Source: Gammaproteobacteria bacterium (GTDB lineage Bacteria; Pseudomonadota; Gammaproteobacteria; Pseudomonadales; JAUIET01). Taken from it: 64,000 nucleotides of DNA. Positions 9,301 to 17,655 of the stretch are shown in pieces; position 1 is the stretch's first letter, and every line of letters starts with the position of its first letter. Below the pieces are notes generated by a model. The model worked only from the letters and a program-made list of their open reading frames with translations, did no database searches and was not told the origin of the DNA. The position numbers and the translations under genes are program-made. The stretch is taken from the NCBI GenBank assembly GCA_030429735.1, contig JAUIET010000005.1:201905-265904 (forward strand), in the 5' to 3' direction.

Positions 9301-11169
9301 TTGTGAGTGATCACGTAATGTGTTGGGTGATGATAGTGATAAGCGTCGGATCTGACCATTTTCGTATGCAACGAATACGTCACCACTGCTTGCGTGATAC
9401 GCAATATTGCTGGCATTCACGGCGAGGTCTATTGCCTTATTGCTTTTCAGGCTGATAGAGGAAAGATATTGCTCGGACTCAGTGTCCCATCGGTGCATAA
9501 CCTGGCTGCCTGAAGGGAGCAGGTAAACGACACCGTTGTCGTCCTGTATGACGCTGGTTGGGTAATAAGGGCCGATTCTGGCACCATGATCACAGTTGCC
9601 GTTACTGCCATGCTCGTCCAGGTAACACATGGTATCGACTGCAAAAGCATCCAGACTCAAATTACTGGTGCTGTCTTCAGCGCTGAAACCATCGTTCCAT
9701 TGATCGGGGTAGCCGTCTCTGTCGGTATCTAAGGAGGCAGCAATATCATCCGGGAATGAGTCTTCAGTATTGGCAATGCCATCGCCATCTCTGTCATTGT
9801 TGGGCTGGTATGAGCTGATTGTTTCAGTATGAGCTGGGCTCATGAATACTGCGGCCCCGGAACCATTGACAATAAATGCGTTCGGTATTTCGCGCTCAAG
9901 ATTGATTCTCTCCAAAGGCTGGCCATCGACACCGCTTCGCAGCAGGCTATAGCGCGCTGGCCATTCGCCGTTGGCTTGTACGCTTAGTAATTCACCGTTG
10001 TTCAGCCAGATAGCGTGGCCTTGCGTGTTCGGGATGGTCAATGCCAGACTTAAATCTGTGGCGTTGTATACGGAACCATTTGACAGAAGCAGCAGTGAAC
10101 CATCCGGTGACAAATCCATCCGGTCCACTGGCCGATTGCTGATAAGTTGTACGCTGGTGATGGCGCTGTACTCAGCGCCAGCACTGACAAGCATTTTTCT
10201 CAGAGAATATTGCGAAGTTTCATTGTCCCGCGCGACGCTGTATACCGCACCGCTTGCGGGGTGCGTAAAGTACGTGTGGTAACTCAGTAGTTGCGTGTCA
10301 ATAGTCGAGAGCAGCTCGCCATCCAGATTATAGATGCGCTCCTGCTGTTGTCGCGGATAGGTGTAGTCTGGACCGTACTCGCCGTGGGCAATTATAAGCT
10401 CGCCAACTATGCCAAAACTGTGCAGGCGAAATGATTCATCGTCGATTTTCAGCAATTCGACGGGCGTGGCGTCGGTGCTGTCGTCTGCAACGAAGTAGAT
10501 TGTGTTGTCGTAGTTGTTGAAAAGCAGCCCACCCAGGCTGCCTGAGTGTTGGGCATCGCGGATGAGGCCGTGCTCTCGGGGGTCTGGACGAATAGGCGGC
10601 ATAAATTGTTGGGTATTGGTTTGATAGCGCAGCACTTCGTTTGCGTTACTCAGCACGATGAACTGCAGACCCGAGTCGTTTGTCAGTACCTGCACGGAGC
10701 TTCGTCTTTCTCTAAGTCCATCGAAAGCGCAGCTGTCGTAGGTATGGCTGCCGGCTCCAGTGCATTCAGTATCATCAGGGCGAATATCCAGTTGGTCCAG
10801 CACGCCGTCTCCGTCTGCATCACTTTCGCTGAAGTTAGCAATCAAAGGTGGCATGGTTTTGAACCAGTTATCGCGCACTGTTTGCGCATTAATGTTGTAT
10901 TCGCAGCGGTTCGGCTCGCGTGGGGCAAGACAGCTCTGCCAGCCGTCAAATTTCCAACCACGGTGAGGATGTGCGACGTAATAGGCCTCATAGGCACCGC
11001 CGACCGTGACTTTGCAGGGAGTATCCAGATGGTCACATGAAAAGTCGCTGCGGTTATCGCTTACCACACCTTTGCCGCTTACTTCGATCGGGTGGGTACA
11101 GCCATAATGAAGGGCGCTAAATAGCAGTAAGCTAATGATTTTTAATGCTTTATGTCTATTTATTCGCAA
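6364..11169 (-). CDS. Giant lipoprotein with calcium (TSP3-type) repeats and beta-propeller blocks
   Basis: The 1601-residue product begins with a basic N-terminus, a hydrophobic stretch and a lipobox LHYGC, placing the lipidated Cys at 24. Acidic DxDxDGxxD repeats of thrombospondin type-3/EF-hand style occur in four blocks, at about residues 110-125, 460-490, 820-960 and 1335-1455. Between them lie three long regions of repeated beta strands that look like propeller or PQQ-like folds (for example LLWEFNQIGN, ALNP-type blades). The last 135 residues resemble a jelly-roll binding domain. Translation appears to start at TTG (11169), because AAGGGG lies about 7 nt upstream and no in-frame ATG is near. 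It is likely a surface-exposed, calcium-rigidified protein; its function (adhesion or polymer binding) is not established. Confidence 0.75.
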   Translation of the reverse strand: MRINRHKALKIISLLLFSALHYGCTHPIEVSGKGVVSDNRSDFSCDHLDTPCKVTVGGAYEAYYVAHPHRGWKFDGWQSCLAPREPNRCEYNINAQTVRDNWFKTMPPLIANFSESDADGDGVLDQLDIRPDDTECTGAGSHTYDSCAFDGLRERRSSVQVLTNDSGLQFIVLSNANEVLRYQTNTQQFMPPIRPDPREHGLIRDAQHSGSLGGLLFNNYDNTIYFVADDSTDATPVELLKIDDESFRLHSFGIVGELIIAHGEYGPDYTYPRQQQERIYNLDGELLSTIDTQLLSYHTYFTHPASGAVYSVARDNETSQYSLRKMLVSAGAEYSAITSVQLISNRPVDRMDLSPDGSLLLLSNGSVYNATDLSLALTIPNTQGHAIWLNNGELLSVQANGEWPARYSLLRSGVDGQPLERINLEREIPNAFIVNGSGAAVFMSPAHTETISSYQPNNDRDGDGIANTEDSFPDDIAASLDTDRDGYPDQWNDGFSAEDSTSNLSLDAFAVDTMCYLDEHGSNGNCDHGARIGPYYPTSVIQDDNGVVYLLPSGSQVMHRWDTESEQYLSSISLKSNKAIDLAVNASNIAYHASSGDVFVAYENGQIRRLSLSSPNTLRDHSQTFGSIRGFTTSENLLFAAHFSTDEIVSLDIASGLEQDRRQWPGSRAPQVLEWNQATRTLYGGATDIQNIGVNAQGQFAVVNGIARDFSNRGTMFSVSGNGQHLVSYLGRINRTADAAIIRDFENSSLIANWLNNSLITVENQENGSELTQWRSDFQTPRFQIQLDYQPLGLLADYGSLIAVYMVNQTLQFDKLSIGDADGDGMPGWWEQQNGLDDNDALDAELDGDLDNLSNLEEYLHETSITEIDTDGDGLIDGDEVNIHDTDPRIADTDGDGLSDGDEVNSYSSSPTLADTDNDRMRDGWEVQNGLNPLDASDAGLDPDADGYSNFEEFTQGTDAQTADHPRIEPWSRQTANNRNNAYFPISLDENGFSRAWAHTYNGRQVHAPTYIGANRSLYRVSLNDDRTDFARNIEIIDADSGAVDMRFPIDADNFEVHRYALDNEQLLLSGYLRGENYTNTKTLNSVNLRSGEYLTMLAAVTDSANYLSAVLATDNSIVEVFSGGPTRAMATNKDSNELLWEFNQIGNTIGAAADADHVYLYHHNLPYGRRLTKIDQVTGEKNAEYTFNPSTYSYTNPDVVTLSETGTLLLFQDSVLRAFDSASLNPIWARDIGRSNHISVGQGKIFLVVNGILFVLDEFTGRTLWVWSPPGGVQLNSNLIAFSSHVFVSGDDKTWAISITTGDAVWDYDNGRNLSYTEGKLIINGYSQVEAIDLSQDQDQDGLPRWWERKHSLDDSDPNDANTDADADGVTNFEEYLAGINPQSSDTDADGISDFDEIQTHNTRPEYADTDNDGLSDGDELTLHFTSPSNADSDADSFSDSAEINEYNSNPNDAASVPVGAITMMQESFEAESLPDGWASSAPAWQTVDFDATDGSRSLLSGTGNRSIESSVFLEGLFAAGTLTFDAKGLESDSRGYLHLFLDGRFVKQLQLGTQWKSSSMEIIEAGDHTIEWRYTNTVYNPSALSIHHAQIDNVRFAPQ

Positions 11170-11355
11170 AATTCGGCCCCTTCAGAACGCCGAATTCTTC
11201 AACGTAATGATCAATATATGGTCAATATAAGACTAGGGCACGAAGTGGGTCGCGCAAGTGCAGAAGTGTTATTAACGATGAGCGGTCGGTTGACGAAATG
11301 GATGATGTTCCAGCACGTAAGCGGTGTGCACCACATTCCATTTGGTGGTGATTGG

Positions 11356-12969
11356 CTAATCGCTTTGCGAATAGTCCTTGTTCGGCATAAGAAACTCACA
11401 CAGTTCCGCTTGTGGCGCGAAGATGGATTCAGTAGTGGCATCCAGTTTTTGCACAAGCTTGTTTTCCTTGCTGAACATCGGCCACGTGGGCAGACCATCA
11501 CCATTGGGGTTGCCGCTGCGAATAAAGTTAAGCCAGTAGCCCATCATTGTATTCGTTAGGCGGGTATCTTCCGTGCTGGTTGGCAGCCAATGATCATGGG
11601 TGTTAAACATATAGGGTATTTCAGCGCCGTGGTAAGCGCGCAGAGTTTCGCCACCTATTCCTTCGCGTGAGCGTGAAAAATGATAAACCCAGGATTGACC
11701 CTGCTGTTCAGTGTTTCTGGCTGCAAGGTAGTAACCGCCGCATCTGAAAATCTTTCCACCGGCTAATTTGTCCAGCCGGATTCGATCCGATGCGTACGGC
11801 ACCAATAGTGCCTTTACTCGAGCATGATCGGCACCTGGCAGCTCATCAGTTAACCACGCATCTATGGAGGCCTCAGTCACAGGTGGCTCCAAATACATAT
11901 ACCACTCATCGTCATTACTGCCGATGAGCATGTTGCGCGGTGGGTTGTTGCGTCGCTCATAGAGGTTCAGAACGGACGTGGGCAAAAGTGAATGATCCGC
12001 CACCGGGTAATTGAAGGCATCTGGATACTTCTCATCGGCCAGGGCGAGGAGCTGTTTGGCGTCCAGCGCCCGAAGGTCCGCCAATTGGCGGGACGCTGTA
12101 TTCGCTTGCGGGTTCGGCAACAGTGTTTGCGCGGCCCGCTGAACATCGCGAAGCGTGTGCTCGTCGTATAGCTCAAACGAACCACTTTGATGAATTGAAC
12201 GTGCGAATAAATTTCGCGCCGATGGTGTTGCCAGCAGGTAGCCAATGTTGGCGGCGCCAGCGGATTCGCCTGCAACCGTTATATTGTTAGCATCACCGCC
12301 AAAGCTGCTTGCATTTTCCTTGATCCATTGCAACGCAGCAATCTGATCGAGTAGACCGAAATTGGCAATATGTGCCTGTTTATCCGCGGCCATACCCGGG
12401 TGCGAGAAATAACCAAAAATACCTAATCTGTACGCGATTGAGACAACAACAATGCCCTCATTGGCCAATGCAGCGCCGCGATAATTGGGCTCATACGACC
12501 AGCCGCTTGTGTTGCCGCCACCGTGAATCCAGACAAATATGGGGAGAAGCTCATCGTTTGGCCTGGATTTGTGATTCGCTGGCGCCCAAACATTCAGGTA
12601 AAGGCAATCTTCACTGACGGATTCAGGCTCCGGTGCCACTTCCGGACCATGTCCGAAAGCGCCAGCAACGTCCTCATACCATTCCACACCGCCTCTGGTT
12701 TGCATACACGCCGGTGCAAACTGGGCTGTATTCTTGTGTTGGTCCACCGAATCTAATGCTTGCGGGGCGCGCCACCGCAGGTCTCCAATCGGCGGCTTGG
12801 CGAAAGGGATACCCAAATATTCGCGTACAGCGGGGTATTTTTCCGAGATTTGGCGTTGAAAAAACGGCTGGCTCGCGTGCGTTGGGGGAGCTAACAGGCC
12901 CTGGTTTGAGCAGGCAGCCAGCGCAAAGACAAGCATGAGCGGGCGGAGTTTGCCAAGATATCTATTCAT
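11356..12969 (-). CDS. Carboxylesterase type B lipoprotein
   Basis: The 537-residue protein has a lipobox ALAAC (Cys20), so it is probably anchored in the outer or inner membrane facing the periplasm. EDCLYLNVWAP near residue 120 and the oxyanion-hole HGGG at 149-152 are family signatures. The nucleophile is Ser236 in GESAG. NDDEWYMYL contributes the acidic residue region and YHGAEIPYMF the catalytic histidine, as in type B esterases. The length is normal. It would hydrolyse carboxylic esters at the cell envelope. It lies 186 nt upstream of the giant lipoprotein on the same strand and diverges from the TonB receptor at 13181 across a 211-bp regulatory region, so it may process a substrate before import. 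Confidence 0.9.
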   Translation of the reverse strand: MNRYLGKLRPLMLVFALAACSNQGLLAPPTHASQPFFQRQISEKYPAVREYLGIPFAKPPIGDLRWRAPQALDSVDQHKNTAQFAPACMQTRGGVEWYEDVAGAFGHGPEVAPEPESVSEDCLYLNVWAPANHKSRPNDELLPIFVWIHGGGNTSGWSYEPNYRGAALANEGIVVVSIAYRLGIFGYFSHPGMAADKQAHIANFGLLDQIAALQWIKENASSFGGDANNITVAGESAGAANIGYLLATPSARNLFARSIHQSGSFELYDEHTLRDVQRAAQTLLPNPQANTASRQLADLRALDAKQLLALADEKYPDAFNYPVADHSLLPTSVLNLYERRNNPPRNMLIGSNDDEWYMYLEPPVTEASIDAWLTDELPGADHARVKALLVPYASDRIRLDKLAGGKIFRCGGYYLAARNTEQQGQSWVYHFSRSREGIGGETLRAYHGAEIPYMFNTHDHWLPTSTEDTRLTNTMMGYWLNFIRSGNPNGDGLPTWPMFSKENKLVQKLDATTESIFAPQAELCEFLMPNKDYSQSD

Positions 12970-13085
12970 AAGCGGCCAAAAACCGGCAATTTGTAGGGGT
13001 TTCCTGGGCTTTTATCATGTTGACTCCCTAAGGTCCTATACGCGGTTATCGCAAGCAACTTGAACGAGATGCGGAAGTGCTTTAG

Positions 13086-13128
13086 CATGCGCACGCTTAT
13101 AATAACGACCAAAGCAACTCATGCGCAC
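13086..13128 (+). promoter_or_regulatory. Probable promoter region of TonB receptor with direct repeat
   Basis: A perfect TATAAT lies at 13098-13103, about 80 bp before the receptor start. It is flanked by two copies of CATGCGCAC (13086-13094 and 13120-13128), 34 bp apart. No good -35 box is visible at the right spacing, which would fit an activator-dependent promoter. The repeat could be the activator or repressor site. Confidence 0.35.
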
Positions 13129-13180
13129 TTCTTTGCGCGCCATCAAATCGATCAATTACCGATCAAGAGGAAGGCCATAA

Positions 13181-15538
13181 ATGAATCGACCCACTAAGAA
13201 AACCAGAATTGCCTGCGCCATTGCGACCGCTATTGCGGGTTCAAGCGCTGGTATTGTGCATGGCGGCATGCTCGAGGAAGTTGTGGTTACGGCTACCAAG
13301 CGTGCGGAAAGCGCCCAGGATATTCCAGTAACGGTTCAGGCGATCAGCCAGGAATCGCTGCAAGATATGGGTATTTCCAATTTCAAAGACTACATCAAGG
13401 TGCTTCCAGGTGTTAATTCCGGTGGTCGTGGGCCGGGTCGAAATGAGATTTTCATCCGTGGTGTATCGGTCGGTAAAGGTGGCTTGAAGATTGCCGGTGC
13501 CATCGGTACAGAGCCAAACGTGGCACTGTACCTGGACGAAGCGCCAATTTCTCTGGGTGGGCGAAACATCGATGCCTATATGACGGATATGAACCGCGTT
13601 GAAGTGCTGCCCGGGCCACAGGGAACGCTGTTTGGTGCCAGTTCACAGGCAGGTACGGTTAGATTGATTACAAACAAGCCTGATATGGAAGGTTTCTCTG
13701 GCGGCTTGGAAACCAGCTACACAACCACAAAAGGCGGTGAAGACGGCTATTCCCTGGAAGCCTATTTCAACCTGCCCATTATTGATGATGTGCTTGCCGC
13801 GCGATTTGCTATTTTCAATGTGACAGAAGGTGGTTACATTGATAACGTACCTGGAACCCTGCAAATCACCACGGCTAACCCGTCGTTGACCGTTACTCCA
13901 ACAAATCGTGATGTGGCAGACAATTTCAGTTTTGCTGAAGATGACCACAACGAAGCAACTTACTCAGGTATTCGTGGCGCTGTTAAGTACACGCCGAATG
14001 ACGACTGGGAGGTGTTGCTGCAGCATTTTCACCAGGAAATCGACAAAGAAGGTGTGTGGGATTACGATCCTGCGCTTGGTGAATTGAATTCTCAAACGTT
14101 TACTCCGGACGAAGGCGAAGATGTATTTGATCTGAGCTCGTGGACCGTAAACGGTCGTGTAGCGGGTTTGGAAATGGTGTACACAGGGTCTTTCCTGCGA
14201 CGAACTGTTGAAGAGATTGCGGACTACTCGGGATACGCGAATGCAGGCCCGTTCATCCCGTATTACATTTGTGAGCCAGGCTATGACACCTGCGGTGCGC
14301 CGGATTTGTTTCTGGATCAGTACGTGAAGTTTGAACGTACCACACACGAATTCCGTGTTAGTACAGATGCCGACCGTAGACTGCGCGGGATCATCGGTGT
14401 GTTCGCAGATGACACTGACACAGTAGAGCGCGGTGACTGGACTTATCCCGCCACTGTTGATCGTGGTTTTCCGCTGAATGACCCGATCTCCACTGCAACC
14501 TCAAGCAACCCGAACACACGCGGTCCGGGTGTTACTTTCTTCAACGACTTTACTCGTGGCAAGAAAGAGCTGTCGTTCTTTGGTGAGCTGGCTTATGACA
14601 TTACGGATGCCCTGACGGCAACTGTTGGCGCGCGTCGTTATGATCTGGAATTGTCTTTGCGTGGCAGTTCGAACTTTAATTTCCGGGTACCTGGCGATTT
14701 TGGACGCAATATCGATGAAATTCTGGAAGGGGTAAGTCCTGCAGATTTTCAGGATACGATCGTCAAATTCAATCTGAAGTGGCAGGTTAACGACGATATT
14801 ATGTTTTATGGTACCTGGTCCGAAGGCTACCGCCCTGGCGGCTTTAACCGCAACGGTGGTGCCAGTTTGGTGCCGAATCAGCCGCCCTTCGTGCCTGACT
14901 TTTTCGAATCAGATGAGCTGACCAATATGGAGTTTGGTTGGAAGACGTCACTGTTTGACGGTACTTTGCGCTTCAATGGTTCGGCCTATTGGTTGGAATG
15001 GGACGAAATGCAGGTGATTACACTTGATTTCGACGTTTCTAACCTTGCGTTTATCAGCAACGCGGCAGATGCGGAAATCAAAGGTGCTGAGGTGGATGCT
15101 ATTTGGGCGGCAACCGACAATCTGACCATTTTTGCCAATGTGTCATTCAATGACGGTGAACTCACACGTGTTCCGCCGAATATTGTCAGCATTGCGCCGG
15201 AAGGCAGCGAGTTGGCGCTGGCTCCCGAACTGCAATACGTGATTCGTGGTCGCTATGAGTGGGAAACCAGCGGAGGCAGTCCATTCGCGCAGGTCACATA
15301 CGCGTATACTGACGACATGATCAGTTCAATCAACGTGGGTGCTTTGTTTGAGCAGGACAACTACAGTACAGTTGACGTTACCCTGGGCTACTCGCGAGAC
15401 GATTGGACGGTCACTTTGTTTGTCAACAACCTGACAGACGAGTTGGCTGATCTGTTTATCAGTAATGAAGACGATATCATCAAAACGACCCCTAACCGAC
15501 CTCGCTCGGTCGGCTTGCGTTTTGCGTATGACTTCTAA
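13181..15538 (+). CDS. TonB-dependent outer-membrane receptor (first of three)
   Basis: The 785-residue protein has an N-terminal export signal, a TonB box LEEVVVTATKR near residues 31-41, a plug domain with RVEVLPGPQGTLFGA, and a 22-strand barrel ending in the aromatic LRFAYDF. It imports a large or scarce ligand across the outer membrane using TonB energy. The TonB-box and plug style is that of the receptors common in marine Gammaproteobacteria, with no siderophore-specific features. Start support: AAGAGGAAGG sits 6-8 nt before the ATG. It is less similar to the receptors at 30074 and 47380 than those are to each other. It is followed by a strong terminator, so it is probably monocistronic. 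Confidence 0.93.
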   Translation: MNRPTKKTRIACAIATAIAGSSAGIVHGGMLEEVVVTATKRAESAQDIPVTVQAISQESLQDMGISNFKDYIKVLPGVNSGGRGPGRNEIFIRGVSVGKGGLKIAGAIGTEPNVALYLDEAPISLGGRNIDAYMTDMNRVEVLPGPQGTLFGASSQAGTVRLITNKPDMEGFSGGLETSYTTTKGGEDGYSLEAYFNLPIIDDVLAARFAIFNVTEGGYIDNVPGTLQITTANPSLTVTPTNRDVADNFSFAEDDHNEATYSGIRGAVKYTPNDDWEVLLQHFHQEIDKEGVWDYDPALGELNSQTFTPDEGEDVFDLSSWTVNGRVAGLEMVYTGSFLRRTVEEIADYSGYANAGPFIPYYICEPGYDTCGAPDLFLDQYVKFERTTHEFRVSTDADRRLRGIIGVFADDTDTVERGDWTYPATVDRGFPLNDPISTATSSNPNTRGPGVTFFNDFTRGKKELSFFGELAYDITDALTATVGARRYDLELSLRGSSNFNFRVPGDFGRNIDEILEGVSPADFQDTIVKFNLKWQVNDDIMFYGTWSEGYRPGGFNRNGGASLVPNQPPFVPDFFESDELTNMEFGWKTSLFDGTLRFNGSAYWLEWDEMQVITLDFDVSNLAFISNAADAEIKGAEVDAIWAATDNLTIFANVSFNDGELTRVPPNIVSIAPEGSELALAPELQYVIRGRYEWETSGGSPFAQVTYAYTDDMISSINVGALFEQDNYSTVDVTLGYSRDDWTVTLFVNNLTDELADLFISNEDDIIKTTPNRPRSVGLRFAYDF

Positions 15539-15554
15539 GCCTTGGCGCGACCCG

Positions 15555-15584
15555 GAAAGGCGGCTTCTTAGCCGCCTTTCTTTT
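15555..15584 (+). terminator. Rho-independent terminator after TonB receptor
   Basis: GAAAGGCGGCT (15555-15565) pairs perfectly over 11 bp with AGCCGCCTTTC (15570-15580) around a TCTT loop and is followed by TTTT. It begins 16 nt after the receptor stop. It separates the receptor from the sulfotransferase gene, whose leading codons would overlap it if the most upstream TTG were used. Confidence 0.9.
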
Positions 15585-15645
15585 GCCCGCGTTTTGCAAA
15601 GCGCAGAAACACCAGCAACAGAACTGCTACCGGTTAGATAAGCAA

Positions 15646-17649
15646 TTGAATGAATCAATAAGTTATAAAGACAAGCAGGAATCATTGCTTCAAGACGCGA
15701 AGCTGGCGCTCAAAAACAATGATCTTGATCGGGCAACACGTACTCTGCAACAGCTTCTGGCGGCGAATGCTGAGCACAGAGATGGTTTGTATTATCTGGG
15801 CGTGTGCCAACGACAGTCAAAAGATCTAGCCGCGGCAAAGCAAACCTTGCTAACACTCACAAAAACACATTCCGACTATGGGCGAGCCTATCAGGAGCTC
15901 GGCCATGTTTTTCTTGGTCAGCGTAATGTTCACGCTGCCTACGACGCCTACAGAAAAGCGATTGCATTGAATCCGACACTCACCGCCAGCTGGAAGTCCC
16001 TGGCGTTGATTTATCAACGCGAAGGCAGGCAAGCCGACGCAGAGGATGCGTTGGATCGGGCGAGAGCCTTGTCGCGCCTGCCCAGTGAGTTACTCACTGT
16101 GAATAGCCTAATCTATGAAAAAAAATGGTTTGTAGCTGAGCAAATTTGTCGCCAGTTTTTGCAGCGCAAACCGCACCATGTCGAGGCAATGCGCTTGCTG
16201 GCAAGAATAGCGACGGAACTGAACATACTTGACGATGCTGAATTTCTGTTGGAGAGCTGCGCGGAGTTTGAGCCGAATTTTTTGCACGCTCGCTTGGACT
16301 ATATCAAGGTTCTTCACCGGCGCCAGCGTTTCAAAAAAGCATTGCAGCAGGCCGATGAGGTGTGCGCAGAACACCCCGACAATATTGCCACTCAAATCGC
16401 CAGAGCAAGTGCGCTGCAAGCTGTTGGTGAATTTGACAGAGCACTGGAAGCATACGATGTGCTTGTTGCCCAGGCGCCTCAATTGCATACAACGCATATG
16501 GCACGCGGCCATTCGCTGAAGACGGTGGGTCATACGGAACAAGCAGTTGAGTCATATCGGCGCGCGTACCAGTGCAAGCCTGATTTTGGCGAAGCTTTCT
16601 GGAGTTTGGCCAACCTTAAAACCTATCGGTTTACCGAAGACGAAATGGCGCAGATGCGAGATCGTCTTGATCAAGCAGACACATCGGATGAGGATCGGAT
16701 TCATTTTAACTTTGCGTTGGGTAAAGCACTTGAGGATTCTCGACAGTACGATGAGTCTTTTGCATTCTACGAACGTGGTAATCACCTGAAACAGCTCAAC
16801 AGTGGTTATCGGGCGGAACGTATTGAAGTGGAGTTCGAGGCACAGAAAACTCAATTTACCGCAGAGTTTATTGCTGACAAAGCCGGCAGTGGCTGCAGCG
16901 ATGCAGCGCCGATATTTATTCTTGGCTTGCCGAGAGCGGGCTCAACCTTGCTCGAGCAGATACTGGCTTCGCACTCTCAGGTTGATGGCACCATGGAGTT
17001 GGCGAACATCATTGGTCTGGCGCATCGCCTTAGTGGTCGGCATATTTCGGCGAAAGCCCAGCGTTATCCGGCAATTCTTGGTGACCTGGACGCCGATACG
17101 CTGCGCCAGTTTGGTGAAGAGTTTATTAAAGAAACGGCCTACCATCGGCAGGGCGGGGCGTTTTTCATTGATAAAATGCCGAACAATTTCAGGCATATCG
17201 GGCTAATCCATTTAATCCTGCCGGAAGCCAAGATAATTGATGCCAGGCGTCATCCAATGGCCTGTTGTTTTAGCGGCTTTAAGCAGTTGTTTGCTGAAGG
17301 TCAGGAATTCACCTATGGTCTGGAGTCGATTGGTCGCTACTATCGCGCCTATGTAGATCTAATGCGGCACTGGGACGAAGTGCTGCCCGGAAAAATCCTG
17401 CGTGTGCAACATGAAGACCTTATTGATGATCTTGAGTCGCAGGTGCGGCGCATGCTGGATTTTTGTGATTTGCCATTTGAACAGCAGTGTATTGATTTTC
17501 ACACCACGGAGCGCGCTGTTCGCACACCAAGTTCTGAGCAGGTTCGCCAACCCATTTATCGCTCCGGCACGGAATTGTGGCAACACTATTCGGAGTTTCT
17601 CGCACCTCTTGAGCGCGCGCTGGGTCCCGCGCTAAGCGACTATCGTTGA
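15646..17649 (+). CDS. TPR-repeat sulfotransferase
   Basis: The N-terminal 370 residues contain about ten tetratricopeptide repeats (for example AYQELGHVFLGQRNVHAAYDAYRKAIALNP). The C-terminal part is a PAPS-dependent sulfotransferase domain. ILGLPRAGSTLLEQIL near residue 425 is the 5'-phosphosulfate loop, and RHPMACCFSGFKQLF near 535 the 3'-phosphate loop. It transfers sulfate to an unknown acceptor (glycan, lipid or peptide); TPR domains usually hold a protein partner. No ATG is available. I place the start at TTG 15646, because the frame upstream runs through the terminator stem. A TTG at 15685, preceded by AGGA, is an alternative. glpT follows after 6 nt. Confidence 0.82.
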   Translation: MNESISYKDKQESLLQDAKLALKNNDLDRATRTLQQLLAANAEHRDGLYYLGVCQRQSKDLAAAKQTLLTLTKTHSDYGRAYQELGHVFLGQRNVHAAYDAYRKAIALNPTLTASWKSLALIYQREGRQADAEDALDRARALSRLPSELLTVNSLIYEKKWFVAEQICRQFLQRKPHHVEAMRLLARIATELNILDDAEFLLESCAEFEPNFLHARLDYIKVLHRRQRFKKALQQADEVCAEHPDNIATQIARASALQAVGEFDRALEAYDVLVAQAPQLHTTHMARGHSLKTVGHTEQAVESYRRAYQCKPDFGEAFWSLANLKTYRFTEDEMAQMRDRLDQADTSDEDRIHFNFALGKALEDSRQYDESFAFYERGNHLKQLNSGYRAERIEVEFEAQKTQFTAEFIADKAGSGCSDAAPIFILGLPRAGSTLLEQILASHSQVDGTMELANIIGLAHRLSGRHISAKAQRYPAILGDLDADTLRQFGEEFIKETAYHRQGGAFFIDKMPNNFRHIGLIHLILPEAKIIDARRHPMACCFSGFKQLFAEGQEFTYGLESIGRYYRAYVDLMRHWDEVLPGKILRVQHEDLIDDLESQVRRMLDFCDLPFEQQCIDFHTTERAVRTPSSEQVRQPIYRSGTELWQHYSEFLAPLERALGPALSDYR

Positions 17650-17655
17650 TATCGC

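Noticed and set aside
15583-15645. Upstream TTG start of the TPR-sulfotransferase
   Set aside because: The first codons would lie in the T-run of the terminator and the residues look non-coding.
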